Below are positions 25,639 to 34,239 of a stretch of 64,000 bases of DNA, in pieces. Both the position numbers and the translations under genes were made by a program. Source of the DNA: Streptomyces abyssomicinicus (GTDB lineage Bacteria; Actinomycetota; Actinomycetes; Streptomycetales; Streptomycetaceae). The stretch is from the NCBI RefSeq assembly GCF_008974245.1, contig NZ_BBZI01000008.1, forward strand, positions 735,516 through 799,515. Reading direction: 5' to 3'. A model generated the notes under the pieces. It was given only the letters and a program-made list of their open reading frames with translations, was not told the origin of the DNA and searched no databases. Numbering within the stretch: position 1 is the first letter of the stretch; each line of letters starts with the position of its first letter.

Positions 25639-26982
25639 TCAGGCGTGCCGCAGCTCCGACGGCCGCGCGGTGCGGCGCAGCAGCGGCATTGCGGTGGCGG
25701 CGGCGAGCAGACAGGTGGCGTACACCGCGAACGGCACCGGCAGCGCGGTCCACGGCAGGACGAACCCGCCGCCGCCCATCGCCGTGGCGTAGAACGTGCC
25801 GACGGCCAGACCGCCGACGGCCGCGAGCCCCACCGCCGGGGCCAGCGGCAGCGCGGTCTCCAGCAGCAGCGCCCGGCTCAGCGTGTGCCGCGGCACGCCG
25901 GCCGCCACCTGTTCGGCGAGCCCTTGGCGCCGGGCGGCGATGCCTTCGGCGGCGCCCACGGCCACGGCGGCGAGGGTGATCAGCAGGCCGATCCCGACGG
26001 CGGCGGCCGTCAGGTCGAGGCCGGTGACGTAGAAGTCGACGTCCTGCGGGCTGGAGGACTCCGGGGCGAAAATGTCGTCCATCATCGCCTGCCGGATGCC
26101 CATGTATCCGGTGGCCACCACGGTGATCAGCAGGACGGCGGCGTGGGTGCGGGCCGCGGCCCACGGGTCGTCGCGGAGCCGTTCGGCGGCGATCAGCACG
26201 GCCGGGTCCTCGGTGCGGCCGGCGAGACGGCCGCCCAGCAGCCGGGCGGAGGAACCGCTGACCCACACCGCGCCGAGTCCGATCAGCAGGAACGCGACGA
26301 ACAGCGCCACGGGGCCGTTGACGCCGATGCGGCCTCCGTAGGCCACGACGAGAATGCCGAGCATGATCGCCCCGGCGACGGCCACGACGCCCTGCAGCGC
26401 TGTACGCCTCCCGGCCGGCCTGCGCTCCCGCCGTACCTCGCCCAGCGGCGAGGCCACCACCCGGCGCAGGGCCACCACGCTCACCAGCGCACCCGCCACC
26501 GGTACCAGAAGGGCGACCGCCGCCACGGCCACCCACAGGAGGGCCGACGGCACGCCGATGCTCAGCACCACGGCCCCGACCACCAGCGCCGCGAGGACCG
26601 ATCCGGCCAGGCAGGCGAGCCCGGTCTCCAGTGCCGCGATCCGCCGGACCCGCCTCGCCGAGGCCCCGGCGAGGCGGAGCCCGGCCATCCTGCGGTCCCG
26701 GTGGACCGCGCCGACGCGAGCGCACTGGCCGAGGAAGCCCATCGTCGGGAGCAGCAGCAGGAAGAGCGCCAGGATGACCCCCGTCCGCTCCCCGGGCCGG
26801 TCGAAGAGGCCGTCCCCGTACGGGATGCGGTACGTCACGCCGCCCAGCGAGGCCAGCGCCGCGGCGGCCGCCGCGAATCCTGTCGCGCAGAGCGCCCCCA
26901 CGGCCGTCAGGCCGAAGCGCCACCACTCCCTCCGGTCGGAGCCCCGGGTGAACAGCCAGGCCAGTTTCACGTCCTCGGTCAT
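25639..26982 (-). CDS. ABC transporter permease (FtsX-like)
   Basis: This 447-residue membrane subunit belongs to an FtsX/MacB-type ABC exporter. It has about eight membrane segments, including a first helix after TRGSDRREWWRFGLTAVGAL. There is a cluster near residues 105-190 followed by a cytoplasmic loop (RRVVASPLGEVRRERR), the FtsX-type coupling region. Its ATG (26982) overlaps the stop of the upstream ATPase gene (ATGA), so the pair is translationally coupled. With the PadR gene it forms a regulator-ATPase-permease operon, a common actinobacterial arrangement for peptide-antibiotic or signal export and resistance. The substrate is unknown. Confidence 0.88.
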   Translation of the reverse strand: MTEDVKLAWLFTRGSDRREWWRFGLTAVGALCATGFAAAAAALASLGGVTYRIPYGDGLFDRPGERTGVILALFLLLLPTMGFLGQCARVGAVHRDRRMAGLRLAGASARRVRRIAALETGLACLAGSVLAALVVGAVVLSIGVPSALLWVAVAAVALLVPVAGALVSVVALRRVVASPLGEVRRERRPAGRRTALQGVVAVAGAIMLGILVVAYGGRIGVNGPVALFVAFLLIGLGAVWVSGSSARLLGGRLAGRTEDPAVLIAAERLRDDPWAAARTHAAVLLITVVATGYMGIRQAMMDDIFAPESSSPQDVDFYVTGLDLTAAAVGIGLLITLAAVAVGAAEGIAARRQGLAEQVAAGVPRHTLSRALLLETALPLAPAVGLAAVGGLAVGTFYATAMGGGGFVLPWTALPVPFAVYATCLLAAATAMPLLRRTARPSELRHA

Positions 26983-27668
26983 ATCGCACCCTCCATCGCT
27001 GCGGCACGGCCGTCGGCCAGCCGGATCTCGCGGTCCGCGTACGCGGCCACCCGGGCGTCGTGCGTGATCAGCAGAACGGCGGCGCCCGAGGAGCGGACGG
27101 CCGAGACGAGCTCCGACATCACCCGCTCGCCGGAGAGCGAGTCGAGCGCCCCGGTCGGCTCGTCGGCGAAGACCACCCGCGGGCCGGTGACCAGCGCGCG
27201 GGCCAGCGCGCCGCGCTGGGCCTGGCCGCCGCTGAGCTCGCCGGGCCGGGCGTCGCCGCGGTCGCCGACGCCGAACCGGTCCAGCCACTCGCCGGCCCGG
27301 GCGCGCGCCTCGCGCCGGGAGGTCCCGGCCAGCATCAGCGGCAGGGCCACGTTGTCGGTGAGCGTGAGCTCGGGGATCAGCTGCCCGAACTGGAACACCA
27401 CGCCGAAGTCGGTGCGGCGCAGCGCGCTCAGGCGGTCCTCGGGGCAGGTGTCGATCCGCAGGCCCTCGTAGTGGACGCTGCCGCCGTCGGGCCGGACGAT
27501 CCCGGCCATGCAGTGCAGCAGGGTGGACTTGCCGCTGCCGCTGGGGCCGGTGACGGCGAGGATCTCGCCGGCGTGGAGTTCGGCCGAGGCGCCGCGCAGC
27601 GCGTCGGTGCGGCCGTGGGTCTTGACGAGGTCTCGGGCCGCGAGCAGCGGGCCGTTGGCGGTGCTCAT
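26979..27668 (-). CDS. ABC transporter ATP-binding protein
   Basis: This 229-residue ATPase of the MacB/LolD type has Walker A GPSGSGKST at about residues 40-48, the Q-loop in VVFQFGQLIPEL, the signature LSGGQAQR, Walker B VVFADEPTGALDS and the switch histidine in LLITHD. It powers the adjacent permease. Both ends overlap neighbours by ATGA (start at 27668 over the PadR stop, stop at 26979 over the permease start), so the three genes are one transcription and translation unit. Confidence 0.95.
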   Translation of the reverse strand: MSTANGPLLAARDLVKTHGRTDALRGASAELHAGEILAVTGPSGSGKSTLLHCMAGIVRPDGGSVHYEGLRIDTCPEDRLSALRRTDFGVVFQFGQLIPELTLTDNVALPLMLAGTSRREARARAGEWLDRFGVGDRGDARPGELSGGQAQRGALARALVTGPRVVFADEPTGALDSLSGERVMSELVSAVRSSGAAVLLITHDARVAAYADREIRLADGRAAAMEGAI

Positions 27669-28198
27669 CGTGAGGTGACCTCCGCGGTCAGGGTGGCGAG
27701 CCGGTCCGCTGTGGTGCTCATCCAGCGGAGGTCGGCGTCCAGGTGGCTGAGGGCGTAGTCGGCCGAGAGAACGGTCGCGAGGTCGGCCCCGGGAGTGGTC
27801 TTGACCTTGGTGAGCTCCCGCATCCGCGTCATGTGGGCGGCGCGCTGGTCGTGCAGGTAGGCGGCCGGATCGGCGCCGGACAGGATGGCGACGACGACCT
27901 TGGCGAAGATCTCGTTGCTCACGAAGGGCGCGGGCGGGGCCGTCTCCGAGGCCCAGCGGGCGAGTTCGCGCTCGCCGTCGTCCGTGGCGCGGTACACGGT
28001 CCGCTCCGGGCCGCCGTCGGAGTCGGTTCCCTCGATCTTGGCGAGTCCGTCGCGGACCAGCCGCTGGAGCGTCGTGTACACCTGCCCGTACGCCAGGGGG
28101 CGCGCCTGCGGGAACCTCTCGTCGTGCCTCCTCTTCAGGTCGTAGCCATGGCTCGGCCCCGAGGAGAGGAGGCCCAGCAGGATGTGACGGGTGCTCAT
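27665..28198 (-). CDS. PadR family transcriptional regulator
   Basis: This 177-residue protein has an N-terminal winged helix of the PadR class (LLGLLSSGPSHGYDLKRRHDERF, then YGQVYTTLQRLVRDGLAKIEG...ERTVYRATDDGE), followed by a C-terminal helical dimerisation segment (about residues 95-175). It heads the operon with the ABC ATPase and permease and is expected to repress it until a ligand, often the transported drug, binds. The ATG at 28198 has no ribosome site, and the predicted transcription start is about the first base, suggesting leaderless translation. Confidence 0.92.
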   Translation of the reverse strand: MSTRHILLGLLSSGPSHGYDLKRRHDERFPQARPLAYGQVYTTLQRLVRDGLAKIEGTDSDGGPERTVYRATDDGERELARWASETAPPAPFVSNEIFAKVVVAILSGADPAAYLHDQRAAHMTRMRELTKVKTTPGADLATVLSADYALSHLDADLRWMSTTADRLATLTAEVTSR

Positions 28199-28205
28199 AC
28201 GAAGC

Positions 28206-28235
28206 AGTATGCACCACGTACATGTACTGAGTGAA
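28206..28235 (-). promoter_or_regulatory. Predicted promoter and operator of the PadR-ABC operon
   Basis: Reading leftward: -35 TTCACT (28230-28235), 18-base spacer, -10 CATACT (28206-28211). The spacer contains the perfect palindrome GTACATGTAC (28218-28227), a plausible PadR site. Transcription would begin about 28199, at the ATG. Confidence 0.55.
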
Positions 28236-28345
28236 TAGTTGTCGGCCGACGCCTGGCCGGCGCCTGGCCGACGCCCGGTGTTGAGCCGGGCCGGGCGACG
28301 TGGAAGCGTGATGGCGGCCGACCGGACCGGAGAAGGGTGAACCCC

Positions 28346-29125
28346 GTGCGCATCGACCTCAACGCCGACCTCGCCGAGGGCTTCGGGCGATGGGAACTCG
28401 GGGACGACGACGCGCTGCTGACCGTGGTGACCAGCGCGAACGTGGCGTGCGGCTTCCACGCGGGCGACCCCACGGTGATCCGCCGTGCCTGCGAGCGGGC
28501 CGCCGCCGAGGGCGTGGCGGTGGGGGCGCAGGTCGGGTACCGGGACCTGGCCGGTTTCGGTCGGCGGTTCGTCGACATGGAGCCGCGGGAGCTGGCGGAC
28601 GACGTGCTCTACCAGATCGGCGCGCTGGACGCACTCGCGCGCGCCTCTGGCACCGGCGTGCGGTACGTGAAGCCGCACGGGGCGCTGTACAACGCGATCG
28701 TCCACCATGAGGCGCAGGCCGCGGCCGTGGTGGCGGCGGTGCGCGACTGGGACCCGGGGTGCGCGGTGCTGGGGCTGCCCGGATCGCGCTGGCTGGCCCT
28801 GGCGGAGGCGGCGGGGCTCCGGGTGTTCCGGGAGGCGTTCGCGGACCGGGCGTACACGCCGGAGGGGACGCTGGTGCCGCGGCGCGAGCCGGGGGCGGTG
28901 CTGCACGATCCGGGGGAGATCGCCGAACGGTGCGTGCGGATGGCGCTGGGCGAGCCGGTGGCCGCGGTGGACGGCACGCCGCTGCGGATCCGGGCCGACT
29001 CGCTGTGCGTGCACGGGGACAGTCCCGGCGCGGTGGCGGTGGCGCGCGCGGTGCGGGAGCGGCTCACGGCGGCGGGCGTGACGCTCCGGGCGTTCACCCC
29101 GGACCGGCCGGGCCGGGAGGGCTGA
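28346..29125 (+). CDS. pxpA: 5-oxoprolinase subunit A (LamB/YcsF family)
   Basis: Together with PxpB and PxpC this opens the ring of 5-oxoproline (pyroglutamate) at the cost of ATP, giving glutamate. The 259-residue protein starts with the family signature RIDLNADLAEGFG and contains SANVACGFHAGDP and YVKPHGALYN. The GTG at 28346 was chosen because AGAAGG lies 9 bases upstream and the protein then begins at the family start; an in-frame GTG at 28337 would add three residues. The next gene begins one base after its stop. Confidence 0.92.
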   Translation: MRIDLNADLAEGFGRWELGDDDALLTVVTSANVACGFHAGDPTVIRRACERAAAEGVAVGAQVGYRDLAGFGRRFVDMEPRELADDVLYQIGALDALARASGTGVRYVKPHGALYNAIVHHEAQAAAVVAAVRDWDPGCAVLGLPGSRWLALAEAAGLRVFREAFADRAYTPEGTLVPRREPGAVLHDPGEIAERCVRMALGEPVAAVDGTPLRIRADSLCVHGDSPGAVAVARAVRERLTAAGVTLRAFTPDRPGREG

Positions 29126-29126
29126 C

Positions 29127-29741
29127 GTGCGGATCCTGCCGTGCGGCGACCAGGGCCTGCTGGTGGAGGTGGACACGCTGGACGAGGCGCTGGGCCTGTA
29201 CCGGTCGTTGGAGCGCGAGCCGCCCCCGGGCGTCACGGACCTGGTACCCGCCGCCCGCTCCGTCCTGCTGCGGCTCGCCCCGGGGGCCGACCCGGCGCGG
29301 GTCGAACGAGCCGTACTGGCCGCCGACTTGACTGCCCCCGTGCGCGAACCCGGCCCTCTGGTGCGGATTCCGGTCCACTACGACGGCGAGGACCTGGCGG
29401 AGGTCGCGGAGTTGACGGGACTCCCGGCGGCGGAGGTGGTACGGCTGCACACCGGCTGCGAATGGACCGTCGCCTTCGGCGGGTTCGCTCCCGGCTTCGC
29501 CTATCTGACGGGCGGGCCCCGGGAGTTGCGGGTGCCGCGCCGGGCCGAGTCCCGAACCCGGGTGCCGGCCGGGGCGGTGGGGCTGGCCGGGGAGTTCAGC
29601 GGGGTGTACCCGCGGAGTTCGCCGGGCGGCTGGCAGCTGATCGGGCGGACGGAGCTGGCGATGTGGCGGGAGGACCGCGATCCCCCGGCGCTGCTGCGGC
29701 CGGGGGCGCGGGTGCGGTTCGAGGAGGTGGGGCGGTCATGA
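29127..29741 (+). CDS. pxpB: 5-oxoprolinase subunit B (KipI family)
   Basis: This 204-residue protein belongs to the KipI / allophanate hydrolase subunit 1 family, now known as PxpB. Conserved features are ILPCGDQGLLVEV at the start, RIPVHYDG at about residue 73, and FAPGFAYLTGGP followed by RVPRRAESRTRVPAGAVGLAGEFSGVYP in the C-terminal cyclophilin-like domain. It works as a complex with PxpC. The GTG at 29127 is one base after the pxpA stop, and its own stop overlaps the pxpC start (ATGA). Confidence 0.92.
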   Translation: MRILPCGDQGLLVEVDTLDEALGLYRSLEREPPPGVTDLVPAARSVLLRLAPGADPARVERAVLAADLTAPVREPGPLVRIPVHYDGEDLAEVAELTGLPAAEVVRLHTGCEWTVAFGGFAPGFAYLTGGPRELRVPRRAESRTRVPAGAVGLAGEFSGVYPRSSPGGWQLIGRTELAMWREDRDPPALLRPGARVRFEEVGRS

Positions 29742-30607
29742 CGACGGCGGCGCTGGAGGTGCTGGCGACGGGCCCGCTGGCCACCGTGCAGGACCTGGGG
29801 CGGCCGGGACTGGCCGCGGTGGGCGTGGGGCTCTCGGGCGCCGCCGACCGGGGCTCGTTGCGGCTGGCCAACCGGCTGGTGGGCAACGAGGAGGGCGCGG
29901 CCGGGGTGGAGGTCACGTTCGGCGGGCTCTCGGTACGGGCGCGGCGGGCGGTGACGGTCGCCGTGACGGGCGCGGCCTGCCCGTTGACCACGGGGGCGAT
30001 GAACTCGGTGGTGCACCTGGCGCCCGGGCAGCGGCTCACGCTGGGCACGCCGGTGGCGGGACTGCGGAGCTACCTGGCGGTGCGTGGCGGCATCGCGGTT
30101 CCGGCCGTGCTGGGCTCCCGGTCGCGGGACGTGCTGGCGGGGCTGGGGCCCGCGCCGCTCGCGGTTGGCGACGTGCTGCCGGCGGGGCCGCCCCCCGCCG
30201 CGCCGCCGTGCGTGGACCTGGCGCCGGTCGCGGCGGCTCCGTCCGGCGAGGTGCTCCTGCGGGTGCGGCTCGGACCGCGCGACGACTGGTTCACCGGGGC
30301 GGCGGTGCGGGAGCTGCTGTCGGCCCCCTGGACGGTGGGGGCGGCGTCCGACCGCGTGGGCATGCGGATGGACGGGCCCGCGCTGCCGCGGGCGGTCACG
30401 GGCGAACTCCCCAGCGAGGGCATGGTCCCCGGCGCCCTCCAGGTCCCGCCCGGCGGACGCCCCGTCCTCTTCCTGGCCGACCACCCCGTCACCGGCGGCT
30501 ACCCGGTGATCGCCGTCGTCCTCCGCGACGACCTCGACCGCGCCGCCCAGGCCCGCCCGGGGCAGGCCCTGCGCTTCACCTGCGCGGCGGCCCCCGCCCG
30601 GCGGTGA
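29738..30607 (+). CDS. pxpC: 5-oxoprolinase subunit C (KipA family)
   Basis: This 289-residue protein belongs to the KipA / biotin-dependent carboxyltransferase-like family (PxpC). It has TVQDLGRPGLAAVGVGLSGAAD near the start, then NRLVGNEEGAAGVEVTFGG, YLAVRGGI, GMRMDGPAL and LPSEGMVPGALQVPPGGRPVLFLADHPVTGGYP, all family blocks. With PxpB it is thought to activate the 5-oxoproline amide bond. The ATG at 29738 overlaps the pxpB stop. The operon ends 3 bases from the convergent SMI1/KNR4 gene, so the two transcripts overlap. Confidence 0.92.
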   Translation: MTTAALEVLATGPLATVQDLGRPGLAAVGVGLSGAADRGSLRLANRLVGNEEGAAGVEVTFGGLSVRARRAVTVAVTGAACPLTTGAMNSVVHLAPGQRLTLGTPVAGLRSYLAVRGGIAVPAVLGSRSRDVLAGLGPAPLAVGDVLPAGPPPAAPPCVDLAPVAAAPSGEVLLRVRLGPRDDWFTGAAVRELLSAPWTVGAASDRVGMRMDGPALPRAVTGELPSEGMVPGALQVPPGGRPVLFLADHPVTGGYPVIAVVLRDDLDRAAQARPGQALRFTCAAAPARR

Positions 30608-30610
30608 CCC

Positions 30611-31204
30611 CTAGCCCCACTTCAGGCGCCCGTCGGTCACCCGCGCCCGTTGGCCCCCGAAGCTCCGTCCTTCGCACAACGCGTCCGCGAACTCGGTCAC
30701 GAACGCGGCGAACGTGGTCCCCCCGGGGCTCGGGAAGTCCGCCTCGGCGTAGCCACCGAGCAGTCCGTACCCCGGGCCGGGGGTGCAGTCGACGAAGGTG
30801 CCGTAGAAGCCGTCCGGGTCGAGGGTGACGACCGGCAGGTACCGCAGCTCGGGCCGGTCGTCGAGGCGGGCGTTCGCGACCGGTCCCTCGTACCACAGCG
30901 ACAGGTGCCCCAGCGGGCCGATCCCCTCGTCACCGGGCAGGAGATAGCCGGTCGGCTCGGGGGCGTCGCGGGACTCCGGCCAGTCGAAGTCCGAGGCCGG
31001 TCCGGTGCCGTCGCGCAGCAGGTAGAACGCGCGCACGTCGGCCGGGACCCGCAGGTCGAGCTCCTGCTCCAGGGCGCGCAGCCGGGACTCCGTCGCGGGC
31101 GCGGGCAACCGCCGGTACGTGCGGGGCGCGTTCGCCTCCAGCCACCTCTCCGTCCGCGCCCACGCCGCGCGGGTCTGTCCGGCCCGGGCCTGCTCATCGG
31201 TCAT
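30611..31204 (-). CDS. SMI1/KNR4 family protein
   Basis: This 197-residue protein contains the SMI1/KNR4 (SUKH) fold: ATESRLRALEQELDLRVPADVRAFYLLRDGTG at about residues 38-70, then GYLLPGDEGIGPLGHLSLWYEG and a late GGTTFAAFVTEFADAL helix. In bacteria the fold is common in immunity proteins against toxins, but no toxin gene lies next to it, and stand-alone streptomycete members have no known role. The ATG at 31204 was preferred to one at 31290 or so, because the added residues are Arg/Gly-rich and unlike the family. Confidence 0.85.
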   Translation of the reverse strand: MTDEQARAGQTRAAWARTERWLEANAPRTYRRLPAPATESRLRALEQELDLRVPADVRAFYLLRDGTGPASDFDWPESRDAPEPTGYLLPGDEGIGPLGHLSLWYEGPVANARLDDRPELRYLPVVTLDPDGFYGTFVDCTPGPGYGLLGGYAEADFPSPGGTTFAAFVTEFADALCEGRSFGGQRARVTDGRLKWG

Positions 31205-31289
31205 GGCACGGACCCTAGCCCCGTGTGCCGACACCGGCCGTCCGCCGCCGCGGGTTCCGCACGCCGCGACCCCAGGCCTCCGGCACGAC

Positions 31290-31400
31290 ACGGACCGGGC
31301 CGGGCCGACGCCGGGCCGAGGCCGGGCCGGGCCGACGCCGGGCCGCGCCGGGCCGCGCCGGGCCGCGCCGGGCCGCGCCGGGCCCCGCCGGGCAGACCGG
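31290..31400. repeat. 10-bp GC-only tandem repeat
   Basis: Four perfect copies of GGCCGCGCCG (31341-31380) are flanked by degenerate GCCGGGCCGA-type units. It lies in the 450-bp gap (31205-31654) between the SMI1 gene and the sensor gene. The rest of the gap is GC-rich with a GATACT -10-like element at 31617-31622, but no convincing -35. Confidence 0.8.
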
Positions 31401-31654
31401 ACCTCGCCGACGCAGGGCCCCGCCGGGTCTCGCCGACACCGGGCCTCGCCGGGGCAGGCCTCCCCGTGCCGGACCGGGCCGCGCCGCCCCCGCGCCGCCC
31501 CGCGCCGCCCCCCGTGCCCGCGCAGGAAACCGCCCGGCCCCCTCCGGGCGTGTCACCGGGCGGCGGGCGAAACGGCGGGATCACGTAACGCCCGTGCGTG
31601 ATCGCCCCGTCACGGCGATACTTGCGGCGAAACGATGACCCCGGGGGAGGTCTC

Positions 31655-33094
31655 ATGACACATCCACAGGCGCCCGGCGCCGTCCCGCCGCCGCCCGTCG
31701 CACCACCACCGCCCCCACCGGCACCCGCCCCGCGCCCCGGTGCGGCCGCGTCCGCGGGCGTCCCGCCCCGCCGGGCGACCGCCGTCGCCGAGACCGCCGC
31801 CCGGGTGCGCGCCGCCGCGACCACCGAGCCCGGCCGGCTGCGCCTCATCGGCGCCGTCCTCGCCCTGCTGGTCGTCGCGTTCGGCGCCGTCACCACCTGG
31901 CAGGCGTCGGCCCGCAGTTCCGCCGCCGACGACGTGCTGCACCACAGCGGCCCGCTCAGCTCGGCCGCCGCCGACGTGTACCGCGCGCTGGCCGGCGCCA
32001 ACACCGCGGCCTCCAGCGGCCTGCTGGCCGGCGGCAACGAGACCCCGGACAGCCGCAAGCGGTACGAGGAGGACATCCGCACCGCGGCCAACGGCCTGGC
32101 CACCGCCGCCGCCAGCTCCGACCCGGACTCCGCCTCCGGCCGCACCGTCGCGCACCTCAACGCACTGCTGCCCCGCTACAAGGGGCTGGTGGAGCGGGCC
32201 CGCGCCAACAACCGGATGGGCTACCCGCTGGCCGGTGCCTACCTGCGGTACGCGGACGAGCTGATGCGGGAGGAGATGCTCCCCGCCGCCGAGGACGTCT
32301 ACCTCCAGGAGGACCGCCGCCTGCGCGAGGACTACGCCGACGCCACGCCCTACCCGTGGTTCGCCCTGGTCCTCGGCGTCGCGGCGCTCGCCGCCCTCGG
32401 CTGGGCGCAGCGCCGCGAGTACCGCCGCACCAACCGGGTGCTGAGCCCCGGCCTGGTGGCCGCCACCTCCGCCGTCACCGTGGTGCTGCTGTGGCTGCTG
32501 GCCGGGCACACCCTCGCCCGGACGGGACTCGACGACTCCTACCAGCACGGTGTGAAGTCCCTGAGCCTGCTGAACGACGCCCGCACCGCCTCCCTCCAGG
32601 CGCGCGGCGCGGAGAACCTGACCCTGGTGAACCGGGGCGCGGAGAGCGTCAGGACGTCGGACGGCGAGTTCCGCGACAAGTTCGAAGTGGCCTTCGAGGA
32701 ATCGATGACGGATCTGTCGCGGACCCTGGACGCGGCCGCCTGGACCGCGGGCGACCCGGAGGTCGACAAGCCGGTGGAGACCGCGAGGAGCAGCATGCTC
32801 GAGTGGCAGAAGCGTCACAAGGAGGCCCGGGAGGCCGACGACGCCGGCGACTACCAGGAGGCCCTCGACCGGATCATCGGACCGGACGACAAGTCCCCCA
32901 CCCGGGTCTGCTTCGACAACGTCGACCGGTCGATCCGGGAGGCGATGAGTTACGAGAAGAAGGAGTTCCGGCAGGCCGCGGCCGACGGGCGGTCCGCGAT
33001 GACCGGCCTGCCGACCGGGGCCGCCGCCCTGGCCGCGCTGGCCGCCGCGGCGGGACTGCTGGGGATCGGCCGCAGGCTTTCGGAGTACCGGTGA
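31655..33094 (+). CDS. GlnX-like membrane sensor protein
   Basis: This 479-residue membrane protein has a Pro-rich cytoplasmic start and four membrane helices at about residues 63-83, 235-252, 265-286 and 449-470, giving two extracytoplasmic helical domains of about 150 and 160 residues. Both loops have Ser/Ala-rich helical sequence resembling four-helix-bundle sensor domains (ADDVLHHSGPLSSAAADVYRALAGANTA and a matching AEN/NDARTASLQARGAENLTLVNRG block). In mycobacteria the gene beside glnH and pknG is glnX, a four-helix membrane protein that passes on the GlnH signal. Position and topology match, though the assignment is by context. The ATG at 31655 follows GGGGGAGG. Confidence 0.75.
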   Translation: MTHPQAPGAVPPPPVAPPPPPPAPAPRPGAAASAGVPPRRATAVAETAARVRAAATTEPGRLRLIGAVLALLVVAFGAVTTWQASARSSAADDVLHHSGPLSSAAADVYRALAGANTAASSGLLAGGNETPDSRKRYEEDIRTAANGLATAAASSDPDSASGRTVAHLNALLPRYKGLVERARANNRMGYPLAGAYLRYADELMREEMLPAAEDVYLQEDRRLREDYADATPYPWFALVLGVAALAALGWAQRREYRRTNRVLSPGLVAATSAVTVVLLWLLAGHTLARTGLDDSYQHGVKSLSLLNDARTASLQARGAENLTLVNRGAESVRTSDGEFRDKFEVAFEESMTDLSRTLDAAAWTAGDPEVDKPVETARSSMLEWQKRHKEAREADDAGDYQEALDRIIGPDDKSPTRVCFDNVDRSIREAMSYEKKEFRQAAADGRSAMTGLPTGAAALAALAAAAGLLGIGRRLSEYR

Positions 33095-33108
33095 ACGGGG
33101 GAACGGCG

Positions 33109-34146
33109 ATGCAGCGTCGACGACGGATCCGCGCCCGGCGAGCCGGGGCGGCCCTGGCCGGGCTCTGCGCCGTCACCGCCGCCGGCGCCCTGCTGCTGCC
33201 GGCGGAGCGGCCGGGCGGCGGCGTCCGGGCGGCGGCCGCCGGGACGGACAGCGCGAACTCCGCCCCGGCCACGGGCCGTTACGCCGCCGAGGACGACTGC
33301 GAGCGCCCGGAGGCGCTGAGCCCCGCACCGTCGAGGGACGAGAGCGGAGAAACGATCCAGGAGATCAAGGAACGCGGCTACCTGCGGGTCGGCGTCGACC
33401 AGAACAGCTACGGCTGGGGCTACCGCGACCCCAACAGCCGCAGCCGGCAGGTGGAGCTGTCCGGCTTCGACATCGACCTGGCCAAGCGGATCGCCGACGA
33501 GCTCCTGGGCCCGCGCGCCCCCGGCCAGGAACCCAACATCCGCTTCCACGCCATTCCCACCAACCAGCGCGTCCCCGCGGTCCGGGAGGGCCGGGTCGAC
33601 ATGGTGGTGCGCACCATGACCATCAGCTGCGACCGGCTGAAGGAGGTCTCCTTCTCCGCCCCGTACTTCACGACCGGCCAGCAGGTCCTCGCCCCCGCGC
33701 AGTCCGACGTCCGGGGCTACGACCGGTCCCTGGCGGGCAAGAGGATCTGCACCGCGGCGAGTTCCACGGCCTACCTCCGGCTCGAGAAGGACAAGAAGGA
33801 CGGCGTGGCGGCGGTCGCCGACGCGGACATCGGCACCACCGTGCCCAACCAGCTGGACTGCCTGGTGCGGCTCCAGCTCGGCGAGGTCGACGCGGTGGTC
33901 ACCGACAGCGCCCTGGCCGCCAGCCAGGCCGCGCAGGACCCGTCGGTGACGCTGAAGGGCGAGGAGTTCACCGAGGAGTACTACGGCGTGGCCATGTCGA
34001 AGGAGGCCGACGACCTGGTCCGCCGGGTCAACGCCGTCCTGCGCGACTACGTCTCGGACGGGGGCTGGAAGCGGGCGTACGACCGGTGGCTGGAGCCGAC
34101 CATGAAGAAGCCCGCCGACCCGCCGCCGGCCGTCTACCGCGACTGA
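33109..34146 (+). CDS. glnH: GlnH-like extracellular amino-acid-binding protein
   Basis: This 345-residue protein is an exported type 3 solute-binding protein (SBP_bac_3). After an Arg-rich N-terminus and a hydrophobic signal segment (residues 12-32) comes the binding domain: IKERGYLRVGVDQNSYGWGYRD, GFDIDLAKRIADELLG, RVPAVREGRVDMVVRTMTISCDRLKEVSFSAPYF and the second-lobe QLGEVDAVVTDS. These fit the glutamine/glutamate/aspartate class. No ABC permease is adjacent, so the protein is likely a sensor for the GlnX-PknG pathway, not a transport subunit. A classical lipobox is not evident. The ATG at 33109 has a GGGGGAA site; a GTG at 33091 overlapping the upstream stop is the alternative. Confidence 0.85.
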   Translation: MQRRRRIRARRAGAALAGLCAVTAAGALLLPAERPGGGVRAAAAGTDSANSAPATGRYAAEDDCERPEALSPAPSRDESGETIQEIKERGYLRVGVDQNSYGWGYRDPNSRSRQVELSGFDIDLAKRIADELLGPRAPGQEPNIRFHAIPTNQRVPAVREGRVDMVVRTMTISCDRLKEVSFSAPYFTTGQQVLAPAQSDVRGYDRSLAGKRICTAASSTAYLRLEKDKKDGVAAVADADIGTTVPNQLDCLVRLQLGEVDAVVTDSALAASQAAQDPSVTLKGEEFTEEYYGVAMSKEADDLVRRVNAVLRDYVSDGGWKRAYDRWLEPTMKKPADPPPAVYRD

Positions 34147-34239
34147 CCCGCGCCCGCCCTGGGCAGGGTCTGACCGGCGTGGCCGACGAAGCCCGCGCCG
34201 ACCGACCGCACGCACCGACTGCGCACTGAGAGGTGATCG

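Noticed and set aside
28199..29236. Extension of the PadR gene upstream across pxpA
   Set aside because: It would be antisense to pxpA and lose the promoter; the PadR fold starts exactly at 28198.
30611..31204. Toxin-immunity pair based on the SMI1/KNR4 gene
   Set aside because: No toxin with polymorphic C-terminus or WXG/PAAR-type export module lies nearby; the neighbour is the metabolic pxp operon.
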